NCBI GenBank assembly: GCA_030849075.1
Contig: JASAOO010002984.1
Location: 1-16,077 of the forward strand
DNA length: 16,077 nt
Reading direction: 5' to 3'
From: Zelonia costaricensis
Lineage: Eukaryota; Euglenozoa; Kinetoplastea; Trypanosomatida; Trypanosomatidae
Under the pieces are notes generated by a model. That model was not told where the DNA came from and made no database searches. It saw nothing but the letters and a program-made list of their open reading frames with translations. Below are positions 8,639 through 16,077 of the stretch, one piece after another (the first letter of the stretch is position 1; every line of letters begins with the position of its first letter). A program made the position numbers and the translations under genes.

Positions 8639-10125
8639 CGAGAAAGGGCGTCAAAACGATCTATGAAGATTCCACAATACAACGAAACAAACAAAAACAA
8701 CAAAAAGCACACGGAAACGCACACGCAAGCACGCACACCAGAGAGACGCAAAAAGTGAGAGGGAGCGGGGAAAGGCAAACAAAGAGGGGAAAAGGGAATG
8801 CCGCAGTGGCACAACGCACGAAGCGGCGCCCGAAAAAACAGTCGCGTGCGTGCTGCGGGTCAAGGCGGATTCGGAAGCACTCGAAAAGCGAAAGTGACAT
8901 TGGAGGAGATCAGAAAAAGACGCGAGTCCCAGAGACTCTCCTCACGTCCTCAAACTCAGTACATGGTCCATCCCAAGCTACGGTCCTACAAAAAACAGAA
9001 AGAGAGGAGACCTGTGGAGCACCGGGGGAGTGGACACGCGCAAAAGCACTTGCAGAACAGCAGAACTCGCCGTCACGCAGGGGTCGATGGGCGCGGGAGA
9101 GTGAAATCCGTTCCCAACGCGGGATGGTCTGGCTGAAAAAAAAAAAAAAAGCTGCACGGTTCTCGAGCACTAGCCGACAATGACGTCCAGCACTTGCCAC
9201 CGATGCTCGTCCACGCGCATCGAGTCAGCACTAGAAACAAGGGTAGGCCGATGTAGACCACGCTTGCGGTATGCGGGAGTAAGAGAAGGTGGAAAGGCTT
9301 GGTGTCAGGCACGTTTGAGAAAAAGAAAGGGAAGCAGTGCGCTGACCCCTCAGGCAGCCGAAAGCGCTACTCAAGGCGTTTCAAGTCTCAAGGAAGACAC
9401 AGGGCGTCTCCTAGACAAAAAAAAAAGTAACGACCCGCGACTGCCGACACGGACGACGCTGACTGTGAGGCGACCTGATAACGGTGGCTTTGTGAGAGCG
9501 TTCGAAAAAAAGCCCATGGTACTCCTTCGGAACACTGCCGCTGCACGTCCCTCGAGTGTGCCGGAAAAAAGAAAAGCGGAGGTGCGTTGGTGTTGGTGAG
9601 CCAGGCGTCGAAGAGCGGACTCGAAGCTACAAGTGGGGATAACGAGGAGATGCAGAGAGCCTAAAGAAGGAGAGTCCTGCGGAGATGGTGCTGGAGAAGG
9701 GGTGGGTGCGTGTAAACATGAGTGAGAAATTGAAGCTGCTGTGGGGTGAAGGCAGAAAGGAAAAGGCAGGCGCGGCGATGGCCGTACACCAGACTGAGAG
9801 CCAGTGAGGGAGGAGAGAGAGGGACAGTGCCCGAGCACAAGACAGGAAAAAAGGGGGAGCAAATGTCCCCTTAACAAGAGACGATGCAAAGCGGTGACAA
9901 AAATCACTGGATGAGAGGTCGGAGAACGGAAAGGAAGTTGCGGTACCTGTGCTGAGGCGATCGCGAAGAGCTGAGCACGCAAGTGAAAGCGGTGGCGGAA
10001 GTGCAGGTGGAGGGCAGATGTGCGCACATCGCTGAAAGACGAAAACGGGCAAACGCACAACTGGGCACGACAGCCTCGAGTGTCCTCTCCACACAGAGCA
10101 AAAAACGCTTACTCGTGCCAGTTGC
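8639..10125. other. 3' flank of the large gene, likely 3' untranslated region
   Basis: No secure gene is seen between the TAG of the large gene and the strong acceptor at 8602. In trypanosomatids, polyadenylation of a gene is coupled to the next downstream splice acceptor, usually a few hundred bases before it. That predicts an mRNA end somewhere around 8.7-9.2 kb and a 3' untranslated region of about 1-1.4 kb. The + strand is moderately purine-rich with an A15 run at 9136-9150. Confidence 0.4.
9136..9150 (+). repeat. A15 homopolymer (T15 in the - strand transcript)
   Basis: Fifteen A residues interrupt the 3' flank of the large gene. On the transcribed strand this is a U15 tract. It could act in processing or bind U-rich RNA-binding proteins, or be neutral slippage. 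Confidence 0.9.
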
Positions 10126-13020
10126 CTACGCCGCGAAGCCAGCAGTGGCGGCGTCAGAGAGAGGCGACAGCGGCCCAGTCGCAGCCATCCGGTTCGCCAC
10201 ATCGAGCAGCGACGCCTTGTAGAAGGAGCTGTCCTCGGCGTCGCCCGCCTCCGGCTGCGCGCCGCACTCCATGTGGCTGATCGCCCGCTCCCGCACCGAC
10301 ATTGCTGCCGAGTCGGCAAAAGAAACACGGTGCGCTAGCGAGGGCGGCGGGGAGCGGCGCGTGGCGTTGCCGGTGCGCGTCGAGCGCGACGGCTGACTGC
10401 TTGCCGTGACTGGAAGAAAGTGCGCCGGCGGTGCGGACGGTGGCGGGGTAACGCTCGACTTGTGCGGCGATGGCGCGTCGGCGGCAATGCCGATGTCGAT
10501 GAGTGACAGCATCGACGGCACCTCCGCAGCGCTCTCGCCCGGACGGTAGGGCCGGACGAAGGAGGAACGGGAAGGGAGGGCGTTGAAGAGGGCGCTGGTC
10601 GGCCGCGCAGGCTCGCAGGTGCCACCCAGCGGACGGTTCACCGTCGTGAGGTTCGACCCGGACAGTCCCGCGTTGCTCACAACCGACTGCACAAAGTCGG
10701 CCCCGTCTACGGGTCCCACCGCGACTGTCGTGGCAGAGCTTGTCGTCGTCGTCGTTGTGGTCACCACCGTCGCCGCGGTGGGGTGCATCATCGTCTTGCG
10801 CGCTGACCATGACGGGTGCGAGGCGTCAAGCGACGTTCCGCTGCTCGTAGGCACACGTGGGGGCGGTCGGCGACTGCTCCGCGCCGTAGCCGCAGCGGTC
10901 GCAGCAGCGGGCGGTTGGGTGCTGTGGTGATGCGCGTGCGGGTGCTGGTGCATTGTCAGAGGTGGATGGGTCGCCGCACCCGGGGACGAGATGCCGGCAC
11001 TCGCCGCGCGCAAGAGGGAGGTGCCGCTCGGTCGCGGCGGCGGCGTTGGCACGAGGGACACGTACGGTGTGGCGTGCCCGCTGCCCCCACTCGTACCGGC
11101 CGTAGCGGAGTCGCTGCTGGCGAGCAGCACGGCGGGCACAAAGATGTTACCCGTCGCCGCAGCGGCAGGGGAGCGGCGGCCACGGCTCTTCGACGGACGG
11201 TGGATCGCCTCTAGCAGGGTGTGCGCGGCGTTGGCCTGGTGCGGATCGGACGCGTACAGCACGGGCTGAAGCGCCGTGGGCAGCTGCAACGGCAGCACCG
11301 GGATGCACGTGCCGCCTGGGCTGCACAGCGCCACGCTCGCCTGCGCCTCAGCTGTCACCGTCGCCGATGCCGGCTTCTTCTGAACAGCGACTGGAGCTGG
11401 AGCGGCCGCGGTAGTTGCGGCGCTCCTGGCGGTGGTAGTGGGTGGCGCCAGCGTCTCTGCCCTGGCGGACATCTGCCTCACCTTCGTCACCGCCGCACTC
11501 GTGGCGCTCTGAGACGGGGTGGCGCCTGTCAGCGCGCCATCCCCGGTCGTGGCGCCGTGCAGCAGCGGCACCGCGAAGAGAAAATTAGCGTCGACCAGCT
11601 CCCGCGGCGACTGGCAAGGCAGCCGCTGTGCATCGTACACGCTCCCGTCCGGCCACGATAAGGCAGAGGCCGAGCCGCACTGGGCAGGGCCCCGCGCTGT
11701 CCCACCCGCCATAGCCGGCGTTCGCGTCTTGGCCAGCGACGGGCCACCCCCGGGGCTGCGACGCGCCGTCACCACCCCCGCCCCCGCCGCAGCACCCGCG
11801 CCCACAGCCCAGCCGCTGCCTGGGCGAGGCGGCGGCTCCTCGCGCTGCGCTTCGGCCGGCGGCGACGGCGGCCGTGGCCGCAGTGGCCGCTCAGTAGCGG
11901 GTGGTGAGACGTCTCGGGTCGTCACCACTTCGGCTTTGGGCGGCTCGGCGAGGCGGTGATGGAGATCATAGACGCGCCGGTTCCCCACCACGGCAACGAT
12001 AGCGCTACTGTGCTGCGCCGGCGGTGGTGCCCGGGTCGGGGCCAGCATTGTCCGCGGGTGCGCGGAGCCGTGCCGTGAACTGGCTGGCGAGGACCCTGTG
12101 GAAGGGTCTGACCGAATGCTCCCGGTACGTTCGCCGACCTCGAGCTCGCCGGCGTAGACCGGATGCCAAAACTGGGCCCCGCGTGCCGACGGGGTGGGAA
12201 GGGGCATCGCAGGCGCCTCCTCCACCCAGCGCTCCGCCGCGGTGGACGGCCGGGCAAAGTACCCGGGATGGGCGTAACGCACGCCTGCTGGCACCTCCAC
12301 AGACGACGGCTGGTTTGATGTCTGCGACCCGCGCCGCGTCGAGGCCGCGGACCACGTAACCTGCGTCACGGTCCACGGCGGCGTCCCCACCTCTCGCTTC
12401 GCCGGCGACCGCGGCAGCTCGCCACGCCCCACGTCTGCCGGGGTGAACGGCCGGTCGTTCGGCGCGTACGGGTGAGCGAGTCGGGCGGCGTCCATGTTGG
12501 AGTTGCCAACGATGTCGGTGCTCGTCAGCGACTCCGTCGTCGTCAGCCCGCCGGCCCCGCAGCTGCCACGGAAGTGCTCAACGGGGACCAGCGGAAAAGA
12601 CAGGAGGGTGCCGGCGCTCGCCTCGTCGTGCTCGGCGCCGCCGCCGCCGCCCACGCCAGGAGCAGAACCGCCGCCCCCACAGTTCACGTCGTCGCTCTTG
12701 GCAGCTGGCGCACACGCGCCGCTCCCCGTCACTGGTGTTCCCGTGATGCCGCCTGGGGTGCCGGGACCTGCCACGGTATCCTGCGGTCGCCCCTCTGGGC
12801 ACCACACGCTCTGCAGGAAGCACCCGGACGGGTTGCGCGGGGCGGTGCCGGTGGAGTCGATGAAGGAGATGTCGCGGCGGTTCCGCCTGCCAGGCTCCGG
12901 GCTTGCGCAGGGTGCCAGCAGGAGGGCAGAGCCATCGTGCGGCCCCGCTGGCGCGCAAATGTGCCCAGGCGCCGCGGCAGGTGTCGCCTGGTCAGGGATG
13001 TAGTTGTACAGATGGTCCAT
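10126..13020 (-). CDS. Large Pro/Ser/Ala-rich, probably disordered protein of unknown function with two PP1-docking-like motifs
   Basis: The frame encodes 964 residues and ends in TAG. The ATG at 13018-13020 is chosen because it is the first ATG after the nearest good splice acceptor; the frame stays open a little upstream but only with non-ATG codons. Codons mostly end in G or C, as in trypanosomatid genes. No catalytic or structured domain, signal peptide or membrane segment is recognised. Low-complexity stretches are Gly runs (115-128), a His-rich patch (691-699) and seven Thr (754-760). There are more than 20 Ser/Thr-Pro sites, three RRSP motifs (420, 615, 888) and one RRGS (229-232). RVSF (898-901) near the C terminus and RDISF (49-53) near the N terminus match the protein phosphatase 1 docking pattern. 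Short ordered-looking islands include HP(x)Y (183, 251, 286), VYD-RL (350 and 461) and 577-607. The basic patches GRRNRR (44) and KSRGRR (611) might be nuclear signals. A phosphoregulated scaffold or PP1 regulator is a guess. Coding status is near certain; function is unknown. Confidence 0.95.
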   Translation of the reverse strand: MDHLYNYIPDQATPAAAPGHICAPAGPHDGSALLLAPCASPEPGRRNRRDISFIDSTGTAPRNPSGCFLQSVWCPEGRPQDTVAGPGTPGGITGTPVTGSGACAPAAKSDDVNCGGGGSAPGVGGGGGAEHDEASAGTLLSFPLVPVEHFRGSCGAGGLTTTESLTSTDIVGNSNMDAARLAHPYAPNDRPFTPADVGRGELPRSPAKREVGTPPWTVTQVTWSAASTRRGSQTSNQPSSVEVPAGVRYAHPGYFARPSTAAERWVEEAPAMPLPTPSARGAQFWHPVYAGELEVGERTGSIRSDPSTGSSPASSRHGSAHPRTMLAPTRAPPPAQHSSAIVAVVGNRRVYDLHHRLAEPPKAEVVTTRDVSPPATERPLRPRPPSPPAEAQREEPPPRPGSGWAVGAGAAAGAGVVTARRSPGGGPSLAKTRTPAMAGGTARGPAQCGSASALSWPDGSVYDAQRLPCQSPRELVDANFLFAVPLLHGATTGDGALTGATPSQSATSAAVTKVRQMSARAETLAPPTTTARSAATTAAAPAPVAVQKKPASATVTAEAQASVALCSPGGTCIPVLPLQLPTALQPVLYASDPHQANAAHTLLEAIHRPSKSRGRRSPAAAATGNIFVPAVLLASSDSATAGTSGGSGHATPYVSLVPTPPPRPSGTSLLRAASAGISSPGAATHPPLTMHQHPHAHHHSTQPPAAATAAATARSSRRPPPRVPTSSGTSLDASHPSWSARKTMMHPTAATVVTTTTTTTSSATTVAVGPVDGADFVQSVVSNAGLSGSNLTTVNRPLGGTCEPARPTSALFNALPSRSSFVRPYRPGESAAEVPSMLSLIDIGIAADAPSPHKSSVTPPPSAPPAHFLPVTASSQPSRSTRTGNATRRSPPPSLAHRVSFADSAAMSVRERAISHMECGAQPEAGDAEDSSFYKASLLDVANRMAATGPLSPLSDAATAGFAA
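10318..10329 (-). other. RVSF motif, candidate PP1-docking site in the large protein
   Basis: Residues 898-901 read RVSF, within HRVSFADSAAMS. This fits the protein phosphatase 1 docking consensus [RK]-x(0,1)-[VI]-x-[FW]. Glycogen-targeting PP1 subunits carry a similar [KR]VSFAD core, but no carbohydrate-binding domain follows here. An RRSP site lies eight residues upstream, so nearby phosphorylation could tune binding; that is inference. Confidence 0.5.
10741..10761 (-). repeat. Threonine run from an ACG trinucleotide repeat
   Basis: Residues 754-760 are seven consecutive Thr, four of them from tandem ACG codons. The tract lies in a Thr/Ser/Val stretch and is likely to vary in length between strains. 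Confidence 0.7.
10918..10953 (-). repeat. Histidine-rich patch in the large protein
   Basis: Residues 690-701 (MHQHPHAHHHST) contain six His within nine residues. Such patches can bind divalent metals or may simply be low-complexity expansion. No other metal-site signature is visible nearby. Confidence 0.6.
12862..12876 (-). other. RDISF motif, second weaker candidate PP1-docking site
   Basis: Residues 49-53 read RDISF, within RRNRRDISFIDSTG. They fit the looser RVxF pattern with one inserted residue and an upstream basic patch. The local pattern [IV]SFxDS also recurs at 899-903 (VSFAD then S), so the two sites resemble each other. The loose pattern is common by chance, hence the low confidence. 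Confidence 0.3.
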
Positions 13021-13082
13021 CCTCGGTATTTCTCGTCTCAAGCCCGACCGTCCTCTACGAGCGAGCCAAGACGCTGCTTTGC
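13021..13082 (-). other. Predicted short 5' untranslated region of the large gene
   Basis: If trans-splicing uses the CAG at 13083-13085, the mature leader before the ATG is 62 nt. It contains no upstream ATG, so the first start codon met is that of the 964-residue frame. The context just before the ATG is CCGAGG, followed by G. The stretch has not been tested as RNA. Confidence 0.4.
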
Positions 13083-13110
13083 CTGAAAAAGAGAGTTGCG
13101 CACAGAGAGA
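13083..13110 (-). promoter_or_regulatory. Predicted trans-splice acceptor of the large gene
   Basis: Read on the - strand, a pyrimidine-rich stretch starting TCTCTCTGTG continues to CTCTCTTTTTCAGG, with the AG at 13083-13084. In trypanosomatids a polypyrimidine tract followed by the first AG directs spliced-leader addition. It is the closest good site to the ATG. The pyrimidine core is only about 11 nt, shorter than the tracts further upstream, so an alternative site could be used. Confidence 0.45.
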
Positions 13111-13816
13111 CGCTACGCACGTCGCAATATCGACAGGCAGACTGCGCGAGCGTTGCGTTCACCCGCCTTCAGTTTCCTCCTCGTAGCTTTGCGCGAGTCG
13201 ACACGCGGCCCTGTTGCGCTGGGGTGCGGGGGGAAGGGGGTTAACAGGCACTCTAGGTGCGTCGCACGAGAGAGGCGGGGTAAGATACACCCAAGACGCG
13301 GTCTTCTCGGTCAACGAGCGTGACTCAGTCGGAGTGAACGAGAGATGAGAGACAAGATGGCATGCAGGGAAGCAGGGCGAGAGATGCGGACGGGTGCTTC
13401 TCCTTGAGAAGAAGATGCAGGGGTATAGATGACCGTTGACTCTCGCCTTTCCTGTTTTGCGGAGCTGTGCGTGCGAGGGAGATGATGGCACGCGTCTACG
13501 TTGCAGCGTCTTGCACACAAACACGCGCGCGGTGGGCGAAGAAAGAGAAGAAAGAGAAGGGGGTCGAACACAGGAGCGGAGTTCGGGGGAGTGGTGAATA
13601 CAGCTATGCACGTCACTAAAAACGAAGAGCGAGAAAGACGGATAAAAGAAACAGAGTGAAAACCAAAACGCAGAAGTCTGAAAAGGCAGTGTTGCAGGTG
13701 GGTCTGTAAGGGAAACAGAGACAGTGCGAGGATAGAGGAAGAAGATCGGCGAGAAACACGACGGCACAAAAGAGGAGGGGGAGAGGGATCAACGAGTACA
13801 CTGGAAAAACGGAGAA

Positions 13817-13891
13817 CTCAGTTTGCACACAAGAGGGAAAAAGTCAGAGTAGAGAAAAAGAGACACAGAAAAGGAAAGAGAGAAGAAGAAG
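13817..13891 (-). promoter_or_regulatory. Alternative upstream splice-acceptor candidate
   Basis: The purine run at 13867-13891 (25 nt on +) gives a strong - strand polypyrimidine tract. It continues through mostly pyrimidine sequence with no AG until 13817-13818. If used, the leader of the large gene would be about 800 nt and would contain upstream ATGs, which makes it less attractive than the site at 13083. Confidence 0.3.
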
Positions 13892-15005
13892 TCCTACGTG
13901 TGCACGCGGAGAGGATGGGGGAAAAAAAACAGAGAGGGAAGAGGATCGATCGCGAGAAGAGCGCAGCTGAGAAAAAAAAAGATGGGAAAAGGGAATAAAG
14001 GACAACAGTCAGGGAAAACTAAAAAGGAAGAGGTCACTGGAGAAAGAGACCAGACACACGAGCGCACGCACACAAACACACCCAGCGGAAGAAAAAGAGG
14101 AAGCAAAGAGAGGGTGGGGCGGTGGAGGAGCAGAGATTCGATGAGGCTGCCCACGTTTTTTTTTCCCCGAGCCCAAAATTAAGAAAAAGAACAAGGCGTC
14201 TGCACCAAAGGGCCGAGAGGTGGAGCACGAAGGGGGCGGGGCAATGAAGGTGCTTGAGGCGAGCGTTTTGGGGGAGTGCTTTGGATAGAGGGGGGGAGGA
14301 GATAGAAAGGAAAACAAGTTAGGCGACGCACCAGGATCGGGGGGAGGGGGAGGGGGGAGAGGGGAATGTTTGATGAGTAGCTTTTGCGGCAATATGACGT
14401 AGGAGGACGCGGACGGAAAAGGTGCGGCACTTAAGAAGTCGCGAAGCGAAGAAAAAAAGGGAGTCGCAAGAAGTGACGGAGAAGGCGGTTCGAAATGGCA
14501 AGACCCGAGGATTCTCCACGTCGACGTAACGCTCCCAAATGCGGATGAGCGTGCCCCGCTCTACGTGTGTTCAGCTTGGTCAAGTGTTTTCTTGCTTCTT
14601 TACTCTCTTTGGGGGGAATGCGGGTGTGCGGGTGTGTGCCTGCTGTTCGTCGTTTGGACAGCTTGTGCGTCTCTTAATCCTCTTTCGCTTCCTGTTCGCG
14701 GCCGTGCCACCGCGCTTCGCTTTGACGTTTGAGTTGCGCAAGGGAGGAAGGCAAGACGGCAGCGCGCGGAGGGTGAGGCGGAAGAAGTGTTCTATGAGTG
14801 GAATCACAAACAAGGAAAAGGGAGGAGAAGCGAAAAGACAAAAGAGGGGGCGAGGTAGGTGACAACGGGAGAAGACAAAAAAGAAAACAAGAGAAGGCAG
14901 CAAGAAGAAGGCGAATAAAGAGATGGTCGGCGGGGACGAGGAGTGGAGTAGGTGGGAGAGGTGGGAGAAACAAGTGACCAAGCCAGGCCCGGGGTACAGC
15001 CGGAG

Positions 15006-15065
15006 CTGAAAATGAGCAAGCGCAAAGGGGAAGGGAAAGAGGGAGGAAGAGGTGGAAAAAAGAAG
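15006..15065 (-). promoter_or_regulatory. Strong distal splice-acceptor candidate
   Basis: The + strand is almost pure purine from 15024 to 15065, with one T, giving about 42 nt of - strand pyrimidines. The - strand then reads CATTTTCAG with the AG at 15006-15007. By strength this is one of the best acceptors in the window, but it lies almost 2 kb from the large ATG. It could serve an unrecognised transcript or a long-leader isoform. Confidence 0.35.
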
Positions 15066-15454
15066 CAAGCGACAGCACTTCAGGGCACGATAAAGACACG
15101 ACGGGCAAAGTGAGACAGGCGAGGGAGAGGAGGAAAAGGCAGCAGGTCACGCCAAACCATGAAAACGAAACAAGGAAGGCACCTACACACAACCACCCCG
15201 AGGGTAAAGCAGATGATGCAGCACAAGCTAGTAACAAAGGCAATGGTGGCAGGAAAAACGAAGAGAAAGAAGGACCTGTATAATGTAAACACGTATACGA
15301 GCTCCGGCGCAAGTGAAACCCAGCGCACAACGGACGCGTCTGCGAGCCACGAACACGGGCGACGAGACAAGAGGAAGCCGGGAGCGGGGCTGTGGCGGAA
15401 CAAGAGGAAAGGCAAATGAAAAAAGGGTCAAGGAGAAGGGGGAGGGGGTGTGGC

Positions 15455-15465
15455 GGGGGGGGGGG
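15455..15465 (+). repeat. G11 homopolymer
   Basis: Eleven G residues on the + strand follow further G clusters from 15438. The - strand RNA would be C-rich here, so a G-quadruplex could only form on the DNA template strand. Length is likely to vary. Confidence 0.9.
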
Positions 15466-16077
15466 AGTAGAATGCGGGAAACGATGCTCTGCGCACCTGC
15501 ACAGGCGAGGCAACGAAGGGGGAGGGACAAAGAAGTCGAGCTGCCACCCGGCTTCGCTGGGAGACGCGCTCACGCAGATACTCACAAACCGGCGCCACGA
15601 GAGACTAGCGAGCAGCGATGTGAAGATAGGACAGGGGAAGGGTGAAAAGCGGCGATCGCGGACAGCTAGTGTGGCGGAAAGAGAAAAAGAGAGACCACGA
15701 GAAAAACAAAAAGACAGGAAAGAACGAGGAAGGCAAGTCTTCGTGGGCTCTGGCGGCTCTTGACTTGACTTGCGGCTGGGCTTATTGTTTGCTTGTAGGG
15801 TTACGGAGACTTGTATCCACAAGTCTGGCAGCGCAAGAGGTGTACCAGTCGCAGGTTCGACAACAGAGAGAGAGAGAAACCAGTTCGTATATAGTCTTGT
15901 TTTTTCCTTTTCTCTCGCACGCAGCGTATCGCTACGCGTACTGGCGGGCCTGCTGCGCGTGTGGGCGTGCACGCGTCTGTTCGTGAATTCCCACTCCTCC
16001 ACAGACGCCGAGTAACGCAGTGCCTGCCTGTCGACGTTTCCTGTGGCCTTTTTAACGTGGTACAGATGGATACTAGT

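Larger units (their letters stand above)
13111..16077. other. Upstream intergenic region of the large gene, purine-rich on +
   Basis: No secure gene is seen. From about 13270 to 15780 the + strand is dominated by A and G, with short exceptions such as 14540-14720. It holds the two distal acceptor candidates, G-rich clusters at 14290-14365 and an 11-G run at 15455-15465. The purine bias leaves long stop-poor frames on the - strand that are rich in Ser, Leu, Phe and Pro; these are composition artefacts. The last roughly 165 bases lose the bias and carry a coding-like - strand frame open to the edge, which might be the end of an upstream gene. Confidence 0.6.

Noticed and set aside
9073..9360. 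- strand frame with protein-like stretch (PDTKPFHLLLLPHTASV)
   Set aside because: No in-frame ATG, no adjacent strong acceptor, third-position GC only about 65 percent, and it runs into a Phe run from the A15 tract.
10154..10810. 218-codon - strand frame and other frames overlapping the large gene
   Set aside because: Shadows of the GC-rich coding sequence in other frames.
13021..13041. Seven-residue N-terminal extension of the large gene from a TTG
   Set aside because: Nuclear genes of trypanosomatids start at ATG; the first ATG is at 13018-13020.
13556..13575. tRNA B-box-like GTTCGACCCC on the - strand
   Set aside because: Flanking bases cannot form a T-arm stem and no A box or acceptor stem is visible.
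14539..14862. 107-codon + strand frame with hydrophobic N-terminal half
   Set aside because: It has an ATG but no polypyrimidine tract before it on the + strand, and it is antisense to the rest; kept only as part of a neutral island.
15796..15803. Telomere-like TAGGGTTA
   Set aside because: Only eight bases with no tandem repetition.
14674..16002. 442-codon - strand open frame
   Set aside because: Beyond the first 100 residues it is dominated by Ser, Leu, Phe and Pro from polypyrimidine sequence, which rarely contains stop codons. It has no ATG at the start and spans a strong splice-acceptor signal. Only the edge segment is kept as a possibility.

Overview
The window looks like nuclear DNA of a trypanosomatid, most like Leishmania or a close relative. 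This is inferred from four things: one long intronless, GC3-rich reading frame; long purine runs on the + strand (pyrimidine runs on the - strand) ending at AG dinucleotides, as expected of trans-splice acceptors; many CA/GT microsatellites and G, A and T homopolymers; and very low gene density. No tRNA, rRNA, cis-intron or bacterial-type signal was found, and no species can be named.

Layout. One secure gene lies on the - strand (10126-13020). It encodes a 964-residue Pro/Ser/Ala/Thr-rich, probably disordered protein of unknown function. A short polypyrimidine tract and CAG only 62 bases upstream of its ATG give a good trans-splice acceptor. Stronger tracts lie further upstream (13817-13891, 15006-15065). 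The 3 kb to the right of the gene are otherwise purine-rich on the + strand, with no secure gene; a coding-like frame touches the right edge.

To the left of the gene lie about 10 kb without any secure gene. This stretch holds several strong candidate splice acceptors, all on the - strand (near 8602, 5957 and 47), so the window is probably one - strand polycistronic unit. One acceptor (5957-6006) is followed, with no earlier ATG, by a 114-codon frame (5519-5863) whose third-position GC bias looks coding. It is the best candidate for a second, small gene. A purine-neutral island at 2947-3369 holds a + strand, coding-like frame broken by one TGA, possibly a gene relic.

The most interesting points are two PP1-docking (RVxF-type) motifs near the two ends of the large protein, the candidate small gene ending in a G11 hairpin, the strong acceptor at 8602 inside a gene-free stretch, and an 18-bp perfect palindrome at 8392. 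All functional statements are inferences from reading the sequence; no search was run.
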